Origin: Theocolax elegans | Taxonomy: Eukaryota; Arthropoda; Insecta; Hymenoptera; Cerocephalidae | NCBI GenBank assembly: GCA_026168455.1 | Contig: CM047429.1 | Location: forward strand, 56,489,027-56,553,026 | Length of the DNA stretch: 64,000 nt | Direction: 5' to 3' | Shown here: positions 26,051 through 38,489 of the stretch, piece by piece | How the letters are laid out: every line of letters begins with the position of its first letter | Numbering within the stretch: position 1 is the first letter of the stretch | The notes under the pieces: generated by a model | What the model was told of the DNA's origin: nothing | The model's database searches: none | What the model saw: the letters and a program-made list of their open reading frames with translations, nothing else | Translations under genes and position numbers: made by a program

Positions 26051-27658
26051 TTAAAATTTCTTTTTTACCTACACCTCTGACTTGGGAAGATCGATAAACT
26101 CTATTCAACTGATATTGAATTAAAATTACTTTCCAAAAATAAGAATTAAAGTCTCACAAGTTCTTGGGACGATTTATAGCTTGTAGCGGTCGATGATTAA
26201 TTTTTCCCGTAATCATCTTTATAAAATTTTTCATTAACTTTCAAATATACTCTATATGTATCGTTAAAATATGTAAGTTTTTGCTGATTAAAATTGATCT
26301 TCGCGGTTTTTAAGTATTTTCTATTAATTATTTTAAATTGGTAAAAATCAAATCCAGTTAAATTCAAGATTTGTACTTTGTATATAAAGCAATATTTAAA
26401 CAAAATTTTAAATAATTAAAAAAGTATCAAAATGTATATATTTATTTGGAAAACAAAATCGTTTGTCGCAATCGCCTCTGATGGAAATTAGCACACTTAA
26501 GTATAATGATAGGCAATAAGCAGCTTTTAGTATCATTTTTGTAATCTTTATTTTTATCAAAAATCTCTTTAAAATATCGTAATATAATGTTTAAGTATAC
26601 ACAAATAAACAAATTACAATTGTGTAAATAATTATATTTTTAATGAATATATTATTTTGATAATTTTATTATTGGTTGGTATAAAATTACGTAAATATTA
26701 ATTTTTTTATTCTTCCTATATAAGATGTTAATGAATAAGAATAAAAACGAATAAAAAGTAATAATATTACATAAATAAACCAATGAATTTATATATTTTT
26801 TCCGATTTTAATAAGTTTTCCCTGGGATCAAGAACTTATAGTTGACAAACGAACGAAGTTATCTGTAAGCGAAGTTCGATCGAAATTATATGTCTTATTA
26901 GTTATGAATAAAAAGAGAGATAGAAATAAAAAAAGGGGAAGGATAATTAATCATTATAAACAAAGATCTCATATGATTTCGATTGAATTTCTCTTACAGT
27001 TGAGTTCGTTCGAACTTTAATTACACAGCAACCCTTGTTCTGAATGATTACACTAAGAAAAAATAAAATAGTAGCAGGGGCTTAAGTAATGTTTACTTGA
27101 TCACCCGATTAAGACGTACAATGTTACGCGGACTTCGGTTACTCAGGTAATTTTTACTGGAGTCAGTGCAGTACTTTTAACTTCGCTACAGTTACGAGAT
27201 TTGTAAAGCTTATCGATACAGTCGACCGGAACGAAGACTCGAGCAATGTATATTTGAGTAATCTAGTAAATAAACCTAAATGGTGATAAAATAAATATTA
27301 CTTTTGTCGATTGGTAAAAATAGCTTTAATTTTTGCTCACAAGTGCACTCCGGGAAACGGATCTTATCCTAACTTTGGGATATCTTTTGTAATATAAAAA
27401 TATGAGGACATACATATAATAATGATTTCAATAAAAACTACTTCCACTTCAAACGCTTAAAACTCTAAAGCAAATAGAGGTAGACACTTAAACCAAAAAC
27501 CAGAAACAAGTTGAGAGAGCGATTAAAAAAAGGAAGTTTAAATTGGTAAATTTGTATAAAAATATGGAAAAAATAAGAAATTAAAAAAATTTAAGCTCAA
27601 AAAATCAATAAATTTATTATACTATAAAATATCTTGAATTTCTTATAAATAATTAATT
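26051..27658. other. AT-rich stretch with no recognised feature
   Basis: No gene, repeat or conserved-looking segment was recognised. A somewhat GC-richer part at about 27100-27240 shows no coding frame. Confidence 0.5.
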
Positions 27659-27662
27659 TTAA

Positions 27663-28176
27663 GGGGATGTCGGAGCTATAGCCTCCATCAAAAGCCGCTC
27701 GATCTCTCGGTTTCGAATGGCGCTGTAGTCAGGTGTCGATTTCTACGATAAACGTACTTAAAACATAAATTATAAATTTTACAGCTACATAGAGCTGTTG
27801 AAAGATACTTTCCCCCCTAGCTATGACTAAACTTAAGGTAATTATAATATTACTCTTGGAATCAAATGTTTATTTTTTTAAAGAAATGTGAAATACGTCT
27901 CATATTCAATGAATCTATATCTGCCGTAATGCTACACGCAACGTATTTCACATTTCTTTAAAAAAATAAACATTTGATTCCAAGAGTAATATTATAATTA
28001 CCTTAAGTTTAGTCATAGCTAGGGGGGAAAGTATCTTTCAACAGCTCTATGTAGCTGTAAAATTTATAATTTATGTTTTAAGTACGTTTATCGTAGAAAT
28101 CGACACCTGACTACAGCGCCATTCGAAACCGAGAGATCGAGCGGCTTTTGATGGAGGCTATAGCTCCGACATCCCC
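27663..28176. mobile_element. 514-bp perfect foldback MITE with TTAA target duplication
   Basis: The element is flanked by TTAA at 27659-27662 and 28177-28180. Its two 236-bp arms (27663-27898 and 27941-28176) are reverse complements with no mismatch that I could find, around a 42-nt loop. Tips read GGGGATGTCGG. TTAA duplication is the hallmark of piggyBac-type (and some Sola-type) insertion. No transposase is encoded, so it would need one in trans. Arm identity implies recent formation or ongoing correction. Confidence 0.9.
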
Positions 28177-28180
28177 TTAA

Positions 28181-28465
28181 ATATAAATCAAGCGCAGTTG
28201 CCGCACATAACTCGATATGGCGTCCCTCGTGATAATTCCAGCAAACGGCGTCCGATGATGCCGAAGCGTCAAACAGGAGTGTCGGTCGACGAGTCGAATG
28301 TAATGCTGGCTCGACGTGAATTTAGGTTGTGACCATCAGTCTTAACGGTCAAAGCCGGTTTAGCGATTCTTGCGATTTGAGTCGATCGCGTCTCCTGCCA
28401 CGCCGTAAGGCATAGGCGTGGGTACGGCCCATAACTGAGGATATAGCGCTGATAGGCGATGCATC
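28181..28465. other. GC-richer spacer between two TTAA elements
   Basis: CpG-rich sequence unlike its neighbours. It contains a perfect 7-bp stem, CCACGCC at 28398-28404 and GGCGTGG at 28415-28421. I looked for rRNA, snRNA or tRNA resemblance and did not find a match I would defend. It is probably repeat-derived. Confidence 0.3.
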
Positions 28466-28879
28466 TTAAGGGGATGTCGTACCCGGCAAAACATTGTTGT
28501 GCAGGTCCGCGCTTTCTGTTTTATCGATACCCTATATAAAATTAACTTAACAGAAATCATCTGTGGCGCCCTCTGTATTATATACTAATACATATTTAGT
28601 TGCATGTCCACAGATGGCGCTGACAAGCGTTAACGTAATATAAGATATAGAACACAACGCTAGTAAAAGTAATTACAAAATTGATTGTAAAAAAATATAA
28701 AATTACTGTAAAAGTAAATGAATAGTATACTGCAAAACTTATAAACGTATCTAATTGGTTTATCCGATTGGAATGGACTAGAGAAATGGCAAATTATATT
28801 TGCAAATTATTCTTATATTATACATGTGTAATCTAAAAAGTAAAGTAATAGCATGTATACTAACTCTGCACTTTGCGTA

Positions 28880-29095
28880 CACTTTATTTGTACTGTACTA
28901 CTGTATTTGTACTATATGGTAACGTGTACTGTACGTACACTTTATGAATTGTGTACTGTAAGTATACTTTATATGGTACCGCGCACTGTACGTATACTTT
29001 ATATGATACCGTGTACTGTACGTACACTTTATGATAACGTGTAATGTACGTACACTTTATGGTAACGTGTACTGCACGTACACCTTATGGTAACC
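28880..29095. repeat. Minisatellite, ~28-bp unit
   Basis: Six or seven imperfect copies of a unit like GTGTACTGTACGTACACTTT. Each contains the near-palindrome GTACGTAC. It lies between the left TTAA tip and the 211-bp array. The open frame across it only reflects the repeat. Confidence 0.8.
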
Positions 29096-29139
29096 AAATG
29101 TCAGTCGGTATTGTACTTTTCAATTTTCACTTTGATTTG

Positions 29140-32100
29140 TATTCTGAACGACGCGCCAAGAGTGTCTCGCCTCGTAGATATCCACCGATATGTTATAAGC
29201 AAACACATAATATATTGTAACAAATTTTATATTTTTTTCGTAGCAGTGTTTGTGTAGATAAACCGAAAATTATTATTAGTAATATATACACAAAAAATAC
29301 TTTTTCTTGGATAGCTGCTTTTTAGTTCTCGATGGTATATACGAGGCGAGACAATCTGAACGACGCGCCGAGAGTGTCTCGCCTCGTAGATATCCACTGA
29401 TATGTTATAAGCAAACACATAATATATTGTAACAAATTTTATATTTTTTTATAGCAGTGATTGTGTAGGTAAACCGAAAAATATTTTTAGTAATATATAC
29501 ACAAAAAATACTTTTTCTCGGATGGTTGCTTTTTAGTTCTCGATGGATATCTACGAGGCGAGACAATCTCAGCGACGCGCCGAGCGTGTCTCGCCTCGAA
29601 GGTTATCCGCGACAATAATCAATCGCTGAAGGCTTCCAAGAAAAAGTAATTTTGTGTATATATACTAAAAATAATTTTCGGTTTACCTACGCAAACACTG
29701 CTATAATAAAAATATAAAATTTGTTACAATATATTATGTGTTTGCTTATAACATATCAGTGGATATCTACGAGGCGAGACACTCTCGGCGCGTCGTTGAG
29801 ATTGTCTCGCCTCGTAGATACCATCGAGAACTAAAAAGCAGCCATCCGAGCAAAAGTATTTTTTGTGTATATATTACTAAAAAGTATTTTTTTGTATATA
29901 TTTCAAAAAAGTATTTTTTGTGTATATATTTCTAAAAATAATTTTCGGTTTACCTACACAAACACTGCTATAAAAAATGTATAATTTGTTACAATTTATT
30001 ATGTGTTTGTTTATAACATAAATCAGTGGATATCTACGAGGCGAGACACTCTCGGCGCGTCGTTCAGATTGTCTCTCCTCGTAGATATCCACTGATATGT
30101 TATAAGCAATCACATAATATATTGTAACAAATTTTATATTTTTTTCGTAGCAGTGTTTGTGTAGGTAAACCAAAATTATTTTTAGTAATATATACACAAA
30201 AAATACTTTTTCTTGGATAGCTGCTTTTTAGTTGTCGATGGTATCTACGAGGCGAGACAATCTGAACGACGCGCCGAGAGTGTCTCGCCTCGTAGATATC
30301 CACTGATATGTTATAAGCAAACACATAATATATTGTAACAATTTTTATATTTTTTTATAGCAGTGATTGAGTAGGTAAACCGAAAATTATTTTTAGTAAT
30401 ATATACACAAAAAATACTTGTGTTCGGATGGCTGCTTTTTAGTTCTCGATGGTATCTACGAGGCGAGACACTCTGAACGACGCGCCGAGAGTGTCTCGCC
30501 TCGTAGATATCCACTGATATGTTATAAGCAAACACATAATATATTGTAACAAATTTTATATTTTTTTATAGCAGTGATTGTGTAGGTAAACCGAAAATTA
30601 TTTTAGTAATATATACACAAAAAATACTTGTGTTCGGATGGCTGCTTTTTAGTTCTCGATGGTATCTACGAGGCGAGACAATCTGAACGACGCGCCGAGA
30701 GTGTCTCGCCTCGTAGATATCCTATATCTTTTTTATAGCAGTGATTGAGTAGGTAAACCGAAAATTATTTTTAGTAATATATACACAAAAAATACTTGTG
30801 TTCGGATGGCTGCTTTTTTAGTTCTCGATGGTATCTACGAGGCGAGACACTCTGAACGACGCGCCGAGAGTGTCTCGCCTCGTAGATATCCACTGATATG
30901 TTATAAGCAAACACATAATATATTGTAACAAATTTTATATTTTTTTATAGCAGTGATTGTGTAGGTAAACCGAAAATTATTTTTAGTAATATATACACAA
31001 AAATACTTGTGTTCGGATGGCTGCTTTTTAGTTCTCGATGGTATCTACGAGGCGAGACAATCTGAACGACGCGCCCGAGAGTGTCTCGCCTCGTAGATAT
31101 CCACTGATATGTTATAAGCAAACACATAATATATTGTAACAATTTTATATTTTTTTATAGCAGTGATTGAGTAGGTAAACCGAAAATTATTTTTAGTAAT
31201 ATATACACAAAAAATACTTGTGTTCGGATGGCTGCTTTTTAGTTCTCGATGGTATATACGAGGCGAGACACTCTGAACGACGCGCCGAGAGTGTCTCGCC
31301 TCGTAGATATCCACTGATATGTTATAAGCAAACACATAATATATTGTAACAATTTTTATATTTTTTTATAGCAGTGATTGTGTAGGTAAATCGAAAATTA
31401 TTTTTAGTCATATATACACAAAAAATACTTTTTCTCGGATGGTTGCATTTTAGCTCTCGATGGATATCTACGAGGCGAGACAATCTGAACGACGCGCCGA
31501 GAGTGTCTCGCCTCGTAGATATCCACTGATATGTTATAAGCAAACAGATAATATATTGTAACAAATTTTATATTTTTTTATAGCAGTGATTGTGTAGGTA
31601 AATCGAAAATTATTTTTAGTCATATATACACAAAAAATACTTTTTCTCGGATGGTTGCATTTTAGCTCTCGATGGATATCTACGAGGCGAGACAATCTGA
31701 ACGACGCGCCGAGAGTGTCTCGCCTCGTAGATATCCACTGATATGTTATAAGCAAACACATAATATATTGTAACAATTTTTATATTTTTTTATAGCAGTG
31801 ATTGAGTAGGTAAACCGAAAATTATTTTTAGTAATATATACACAAAAAATACTTGTGTTCGGATGGCTGCTTTTTAGTTCTCGATGGTATCTACGAGGCG
31901 AGACACTCTGAACGACGCGCCGAGAGTGTCTCGCCTCGTAGATATCCACTGATATGTTATAAGCAAACACATAATATATTGTAACAAATTTTATATTTTT
32001 TTATAGCAGTGATTGTGTAGGTAAACCGAAAATTATTTTTAGTAATATATACACAAAAAATACTTGTGTTCGGATGGCTGCTTTTTAGTTCTCGATGGTA

Positions 32101-33850
32101 TCTACGAGGCGAGACAATCTGAACGACGCGCCGAGAGTGTCTCGCCTCGTAGATATCCACTGATATGTTATAAGCAAACACATAATATATTGTAACAATT
32201 TTTATATTTTTTTATAGCAGTGATTGAGTAGGTAAACCGAAAATTATTTTTAGTAATATATACACAAAAAATACTTGTGTTCGGATGGCTGCTTTTTAGT
32301 TCTCGATGGTATATACGAGGCGAGACACTCTGAACGACGCGCCGAGAGTGTCTCGCCTCGTAGATATCCACTGATATGTTATAAGCAAACACATAATATA
32401 TTGTAACAATTTTTATATTTTTTTATAGCAGTGATTGTGTAGGTAAATCGAAAATTATTTTTAGTCATATATACACAAAAAATACTTTTTCTCGGATGGT
32501 TGCATTTTAGCTCTCGATGGATATCTACGAGGCGAGACAATCTGAACGACGCGCCGAGAGTGTCTCGCCTCGTAGATATCCACTGATATGTTTTAAGCAA
32601 TCACATAATATATTGTAACAAATTTTATATTTTTTTATAGCAGTGATTGTGTAGGTAAATCGAAAATTATTTTTAGTCATATATACACAAAAAATACTTT
32701 TTCTCGGATGGTTGCATTTTAGCTCTCGATGGATATCTACGAGGCGAGACAATCTGAACGACGCGCCGAGAGTGTCTCGCCTCGTAGATATCCACTGATA
32801 TGTTTTAAGCAATCACATAATATATTGTAACAAATTTTATATTTTTTTATAGCAGTGATTGTGTAGGTAAATCGAAAATTATTTTTAGTCATATATACAC
32901 AAAAAATACTTTTTCTCGGATGGTTGCATTTTAGCTCTCGATGGATATCTACGAGGCGAGACAATCTGAACGACGCGCCGAGAGTGTCTCGCCTCGTAGA
33001 TATCCACTGATATGTTATAAGCAAACAGATAATATATTGTAACAAATTTTATATTTTTTTATAGCAGTGATTGTGTAGGTAAACCGAAAATTATTTTTAG
33101 TAATATATACACAAAAATAGTTTTGTTCGGATGGCTGCTTTTTAGTTCTCGATGGTATCTACGAGGCGAGACAATCTGAAAGACGCGCCGAGAGTGTCTC
33201 GCCTCGTAGATATCCACTGATATGTTTTAAGCAATCACATAATATATTGTAACAAATTTTATATTTTTTTATAGCAGTGATTGTGTAGGTAAACCGAAAA
33301 TTATTTTTAGTAATATATACACAAAAAATAGTTTTGTTCGGATGGCTGCTTTTTAGTTCTCGATGGTATCTACGAGGCGAGACAATCTGAAAGACGCGCC
33401 GAGAGTGTCTCGCCTCGTAGATATCCACTGATATGTTTTAAGCAATCGCATAATATATTGTAACAAATTTTATATTTTTTTATAGCAGTGATTGTGTAGG
33501 TAAACCGAAAATTATTTTTAGTAATATATACACAAAAAATAGTTTTGTTCGGATGGCTGCTTTTTAGTTCTCGATGGTATCTACGAGGCGAGACAATCTG
33601 AACGACGCGCCGAGAGTGTCTCGCCTCGTAGATATCCACTGATATGTTATAAGCAAACACATAATATATTGTAACAAATTTTATATTTTTTTATAGCAGT
33701 GATTGTGTAGGTAACCGAAAATTATTTTTAGTCATATATACACAAAATTACTTTTTCTTGGAAGACTTCAGCGATTGTTTATTGTCGCCGATAATCGTCG
33801 AGGCGAGACACGCTCGGCGCGTCGCTGAGATTGTCTCGCCTCGCAGGTAT
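29140..33850. repeat. 211-bp satellite array with internal hairpins
   Basis: About 22 units of roughly 211 bp. Each carries TATCTACGAGGCGAGACA and, 24 nt later, its reverse complement TGTCTCGCCTCGTAGATA, so each unit can form an 18-bp stem. Units between about 29620 and 30060 are inverted relative to the rest. A variant unit at about 29550-29660 recurs as its reverse complement at the right edge (33750-33850). Sub-types differ in the stretch before the stem (TTGTGTTCGG, TTTTCTCGG or TTTTGTTCGG), forming higher-order blocks. The many 60-100 residue open frames here are the repeat read in one frame, not genes. Confidence 0.93.
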
Positions 33851-33859
33851 CCGTCGAAT

Positions 33860-35253
33860 AGCTATTAAATTATTACTAATTACTGCACAATGTTATGGAG
33901 TGGTATCGATTTTTATTTTCTTTCTATCATTTTGTTCTTATTGATATTTTGAAATTTTCGGTTACTATATAGCCAACGTTAAACTATCCGAATTGACATA
34001 AAAAAACCAACAAAATACGGTATTTCAAATAAAAGTGTTAAAAGTGGCAGCACATTCTTTTTTAGAACTGACGCATAATGGAGAAACGTTTATTTCCATC
34101 CCTAATATATGATACTAGCTTTCTACCGTCTTAGTATTCATCGTATTTTTCTTTTAATTTTTTGTCGTGCACTTTTGTCTGCTTTTTTAGTATTCCAACT
34201 TTTACCAATATCATGAACTTATATATCTGCACCGCATATCTTAGGACACAGTCCTGTTTTTACAATATTATATTAAATCGTTGATGCCTGTTGACAAAGA
34301 GAGGTTATGTTTCAACACGAATTTTTCAAATTTAACAATATTTTATCATAAATTCAACTTTTGTACTTGTAATTTACTTTAAATCTATACTAAAAATGTA
34401 CCTCTATCCCGTTTTGTAGCTGTCATTATGTTAAGTAATTCGAATTAAACAAATAATGCACCTAACATTCAGTGTTGGTACAGTACAATGTATTTGAAAG
34501 TACGATGTGCGTGCGGTAAACGGCCCGATCGTGCACGGACCTCCTATAGAATCCGTCGCCTATTCCACCACGAATGAAATAAGACATAGCTGGAAACGCT
34601 TAGCATCGCCACCTACTGGTGGATTTTCAAACTACGTAGCTAAACTTTTTCTTACTCTTCGGTCTGCTAAATTGCACATTTTTAGAAGGAATGAATATCT
34701 TTTTTATTTTTCAATTAATTTTTCAATCGATTATGTATTCCTCTAGTTTTTACTGAAAAATGATTCTAAGATAATGTAAAATGTTGCCTCTACTTTGTTT
34801 CTTGATGCTTGTAATTGCAATCTATATTTATTTCCATCACAAATATCTAGTACCAGCTTCCCAACGTCTTTGTATCAGTCGTATTTTTCAAATTATTTCT
34901 TTGTCGTACACTTTTGACTGTTTTTTTTAGTGTTCCAAGATTTATCAATATCGTGAAATTGTGCGTCTGCACTGTATTTGTTAGAAATCTATCCAGTTTT
35001 TACAAAATTCAATTAAATCGTTGTTGCCTGTTAACTAAAAGAGGTTATGTTTGAGATCGAATTTTTCAAATTATAAGCACATTTTAGCACAATTCAAACA
35101 TTTGTACTTATAATTTATTTAATATATGTATTACAAATATGCCTCCACTGCGTTTATAGGTTATCATTGTATTAGATAATAGTAATAGGAGAAATAGTGC
35201 GTGTAATATACAGGTGTCGGCATAGTAGGATTTAATTCAGGTATGGCATCCCC
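33860..35253. repeat. Terminal module of the TTAA element (right end)
   Basis: The last ~1.1 kb before the right tip is the reverse complement, at moderate divergence, of 56421-57100. It also contains two diverged copies of itself about 700 bp apart (compare 34130-34330 with 34860-35070, both with GCCTGTTRAC and AGAGGTTATGTTT). The open frame at 34507-34746 has a counterpart on the minus strand at 56895-57086, which reflects the shared repeat rather than a conserved gene. Confidence 0.75.
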
Positions 35254-35257
35254 TTAA

Positions 35258-36258
35258 GCGAATATTACAGGCAAACACCTATACCAAATGCGCTTAATTT
35301 AATTATATCTAGTATTTTCATTTCAATTTTATCGTTTAATTTTGAAATATTCTTTGTGACAATTAATTTTAAAGTTTAAAATCCATGAGATATAATCATT
35401 GCTAATAAAATTATTAGTTTTTCATTTAATTCATTCAAATCTAACCGCATTTAATGAACTGTACAAAAATCCCGCATTTATTTGAAAATTACAAAACCTT
35501 AAATTCAGTAGCTGCATAAGGATACAACTTTTACTCACTTGATAATGGTAAATTATATTATTTTCAACAGCAAAAGACGACAATAATACATCGATTGATT
35601 CTTCCGAAATTATTTCCTGCGATACGCTGCCCTGGTAATTTACCGACCATTAATACTAGATGATCTACCAGTGGGTGTATTGAGATCTACAGTTTGGACA
35701 TTCTAGATGTAATACGTGTCACTTTCCTAAGATAAACTCCATCAAGTGTACCGTAGCATCTGTCAAGCTTACTACTCGAAGTAAACGTGTTAGACATATT
35801 AGTATTTTCACTAATTAAAATACATATGCGAATGTGAGACCCTGCGATTAGTAGCAGGCCTAGGAAACAGACAATAGATAAGGAGAAGCGACTCCAGGAA
35901 GCATACTGTAGCACACACACATACGTAAATATACACTATCTTGTTGATTCTAATCCCTCCAACACCACATAGTTAAAGCCGTAACTCCCTCCAGCACTTG
36001 TCTCGTTTCAAGACTTTCCTCGAAACTTATTTGGAACTTTCGAAGATGGTACTAGTCACTTTCGGATCTCCAGCAATCTAGAGGATGGTGCGCCTTGCGT
36101 CACCCACGATCAAAAGAGTAACTGCAAAGATGATTCATAAATATTCTTTTTAAAATTAGAGGAGTGAAAATGGATCTACTACAAAGGTCAGCTACTTTGT
36201 GGGATACAACAGAATAAGGAGAAATCGTATGTTGGGAGGTGATAAGTGAGGTTAGAAC
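35258..36258. other. Unassigned sequence between two transposons
   Basis: AT-rich at the left, somewhat GC-richer from 35630 to 36130. No coding frame, splice pair or repeat copy elsewhere in the window was found. Confidence 0.45.
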
Positions 36259-37281
36259 ATATGGGCTATTTCACGTCAAGTGGTACGATGAAAATTTTAA
36301 ATCGCTCCAAAATTTGAATTCAGGCTGGAAATATCTTCCAGAAGATAGAAAAAAATTTTTAGGTGTTAAAAATAATTTGCCTAAGAGTTATTCCACCATG
36401 AAAAATCGAAATTTTTCAATTTTTTAGAAAAATTTCTATTTTCAAAGCCATTTATCTCAAAATCTATTGATTTTTTTGAAAAAACATTAAAAACAACTTT
36501 TGTTCAAAATAATCTTTAGAACTTATCTACCTGGGTTACAATTCTTAATTTTAAAATCTCGAAGAAATATAACGCCCGGAAATATTGAATATCAAAAAAA
36601 GGCGACCACGCCACAATCGATTTTGATCTAACACCGCTCAAAAGATCACATTTTTCGCGAGCTTTCGAATGGCGGTGGTTAGATTATTGGCCAAGACCTT
36701 TGGTGTAAGTTATACCCCATAAACCTCATAAAATCACTCATTTTCATGTATTTTCGGGCATTTATCTCAAAATCTATTGATTTTTTTGAAAAAACATTAA
36801 AAACGATTTTATGAGGTTTATGGGGTATAACTTACACCAACGGTCTTGGCCAATAATCTAACCACCGTCATTCGAAAGCTCGCGAAAAATGTGATCTTTT
36901 GAGCGGTGTTAGATCAAAATCGATTGTGGCGTGGTCGCCTTTTTTTGATATTCAATATTTCCAAGTGCCCTATCTCTTCGAGATGTTAAAATTAAGAATT
37001 GTAACCCAGGTAGATAAGTTCTAAAGATTATTTTGAACAAAAGTTGTTTTTAATGTTTTTTCAAAAAAATCAATAGATTTTGAGATAAATGGCTTTCAAA
37101 ATATAAATTTTTCTAAAAAATTGAAAAATTTCCATTTTTCATGGTGGAATAACTCTTAGGCAAATTATTTTTAACACCTAAAAATTTTTTTCTATCTTCT
37201 GAAAGATATTTCCAGCCTGTTTTCAAATTTTGGAGCGATTTAAAATTGTCATCGTACCACTTGACGTGAAATAGCCCATAT
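36259..37281. mobile_element. 1,023-bp foldback element with two 477-bp arms
   Basis: Left arm 36259-36735 and right arm 36805-37281 are reverse complements with only a few mismatches, around a 69-nt loop. The tips begin TGGGCTATTTCACGTCAAG next to TA on each side, consistent with a TA target duplication (Tc1/mariner-type), although the exact tip is uncertain by a few bases. The loop contains a third copy of a 48-nt piece also present in each arm (ATTTATCTCAAAATCTATTG and following). No coding capacity; the plus-strand open frame at 36239-36427 is part of the arm. Confidence 0.85.
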
Positions 37282-37374
37282 ACATAACACCACCCTGCAG
37301 AGGAAATAAGCTTATTTAACTGGATACATTTACCGAGAAGCGATTTGACATCTGCTACATGGCCTCACTCATCA

Positions 37375-37760
37375 AAATTTGTCACTATCGATTATAAAAC
37401 CAAATACTTACATCGCTTTGCAGGCAACATATTTAACTTTTCTTCTTAATAATAATAAAACCTAAAAAATCTTAAATTAATTATTAACAGATTCCCGTAT
37501 TCACATATCCATATAACAAAATATCATTTAACCAAATCAATGATATACAACCCTTATTTGGCAAACAAGCGACAACCGGTTTCATAATCTTCGTAAATAT
37601 AAAAAATCCCGGAAGACAAACATGTAAATTAAAATAATGGATTCTAGTATTGAAAACAAAAATATTTCGTATACTCTCTTTTGCCACTGGAGCTAAAGAA
37701 AAGCATTTTTTAAATCTAACAAACACAAAAAATTACCTTTAGTTAAAATATTTTACACAT
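37375..37760 (-). pseudogene. DIRS-like reverse transcriptase fragment
   Basis: Leftward from about 37760 the frame reads through PVAKES, a phenylalanine-rich strand and FTKIMKPVVACL, then IWLNDILLYG. This layout (substrate strand, then FTKxxKPV, then the xxDD box) fits RTs of DIRS-type, tyrosine-recombinase retrotransposons, as I know the family. The catalytic box has Asn in place of the first Asp, so it cannot be active. After a stop and a slip, GFIIDSDKF at 37375-37401 matches the motif that follows the active site. Clade assignment is from memory and could be wrong between DIRS and related groups. Confidence 0.6.
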
Positions 37761-38234
37761 CCTATTACGAATAGGTTTGATATTAAATTTTATAATTGCT
37801 AATTTCATATTCATATTCATTGGTTTATTTTACATTAGATTGATCAATACCGAGTTAATAGTTATTAAAGCATAATTATAAACTGGAGTTGCAACCAACG
37901 GTTACTTCAGAAAAGCTTAGTTAAGAAATAAAACTGCGACGGCATCAAGAAAAGTATAGCGGAGAAGAGATTAACAAATATATTAGGAACCGAATTTATT
38001 ATTACTAATTGAATTCAATTAAATACTTACATATTTGATGATGCGACCTCTTTGTGCACGGATACGCCCGAGGCCTAGAAGCTAAACGTGCTCAGTTTTA
38101 CCTGAAGCCGAGTTTTATCTCGCAAGGAAAATTATATCTGCGTGGGAAACAACACTTCCACCATGGCCATCAGTCTGTGAGATGAATTCATAAAATTTAT
38201 GTTTTGTTCTTCATTGTCCCAAATGCCATTGTCT

Positions 38235-38313
38235 ACACGTCCATAACATCTTTTATCTTAAAATGATGTGTTATTGCAAATTCATTTAATTTTTTTAATT
38301 TACTTATAAATCT
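38235..38313 (-). pseudogene. N-terminal piece of the same DIRS-like RT
   Basis: The minus strand reads RFISKLKKLNEF and then HHFKIKDV, matching the start of DIRS-type RT (an R-F-x-x-x-L-K-x-L-N segment followed by H-F-K). In an intact RT the PVAKES motif would follow within a few dozen residues. Here about 480 bp of unrelated sequence intervenes, so the domain was split by an insertion or rearrangement. Confidence 0.5.
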
Positions 38314-38489
38314 ATCAGAATCATTTAACTTGCAACTTTGAAAAATGGAGATAAAAAATTTTATATTGAAAACTTTAAATTTAAATTTGATAACATAACC
38401 TTTTATACAGTTTGAAACAAATTTATCGTCTATTACGCATTTTTATATATTATAAAACAAACATAACCTTCCAGCAGTCTTGCTTACAT

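Larger units (their letters stand above)
28470..35253. mobile_element. Putative 6.8-kb TTAA-tipped element containing satellite arrays
   Basis: TTAA at 28466-28469 is followed by GGGGATGTCGTACC. TTAA at 35254-35257 is preceded by the reverse complement of GGGGATGCCATACC. The two tips face inward and share 12 of 14 bases. Between them lie a minisatellite, the 211-bp array and a terminal module also found at 56.4 kb. The simplest reading is one non-autonomous element expanded by internal tandem amplification. Two separate elements each missing one tip is the alternative. No transposase was seen. Confidence 0.5.

Noticed and set aside
28370..28470. Possible rRNA or small nuclear RNA fragment
   Set aside because: GC content and a short stem drew attention, but no conserved core sequence of any RNA family could be matched.
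29227..33660. Family of similar 60-100 residue open frames (starting MFAYNISVDIYEARH)
   Set aside because: They repeat every ~211 bp because the satellite unit happens to be open in one frame; they follow the array and its inverted block exactly and have no domain.
29140..33850. CRISPR array
   Set aside because: Units of 211 bp are near-identical throughout, with no short repeat alternating with unique spacers, and the window is eukaryotic.
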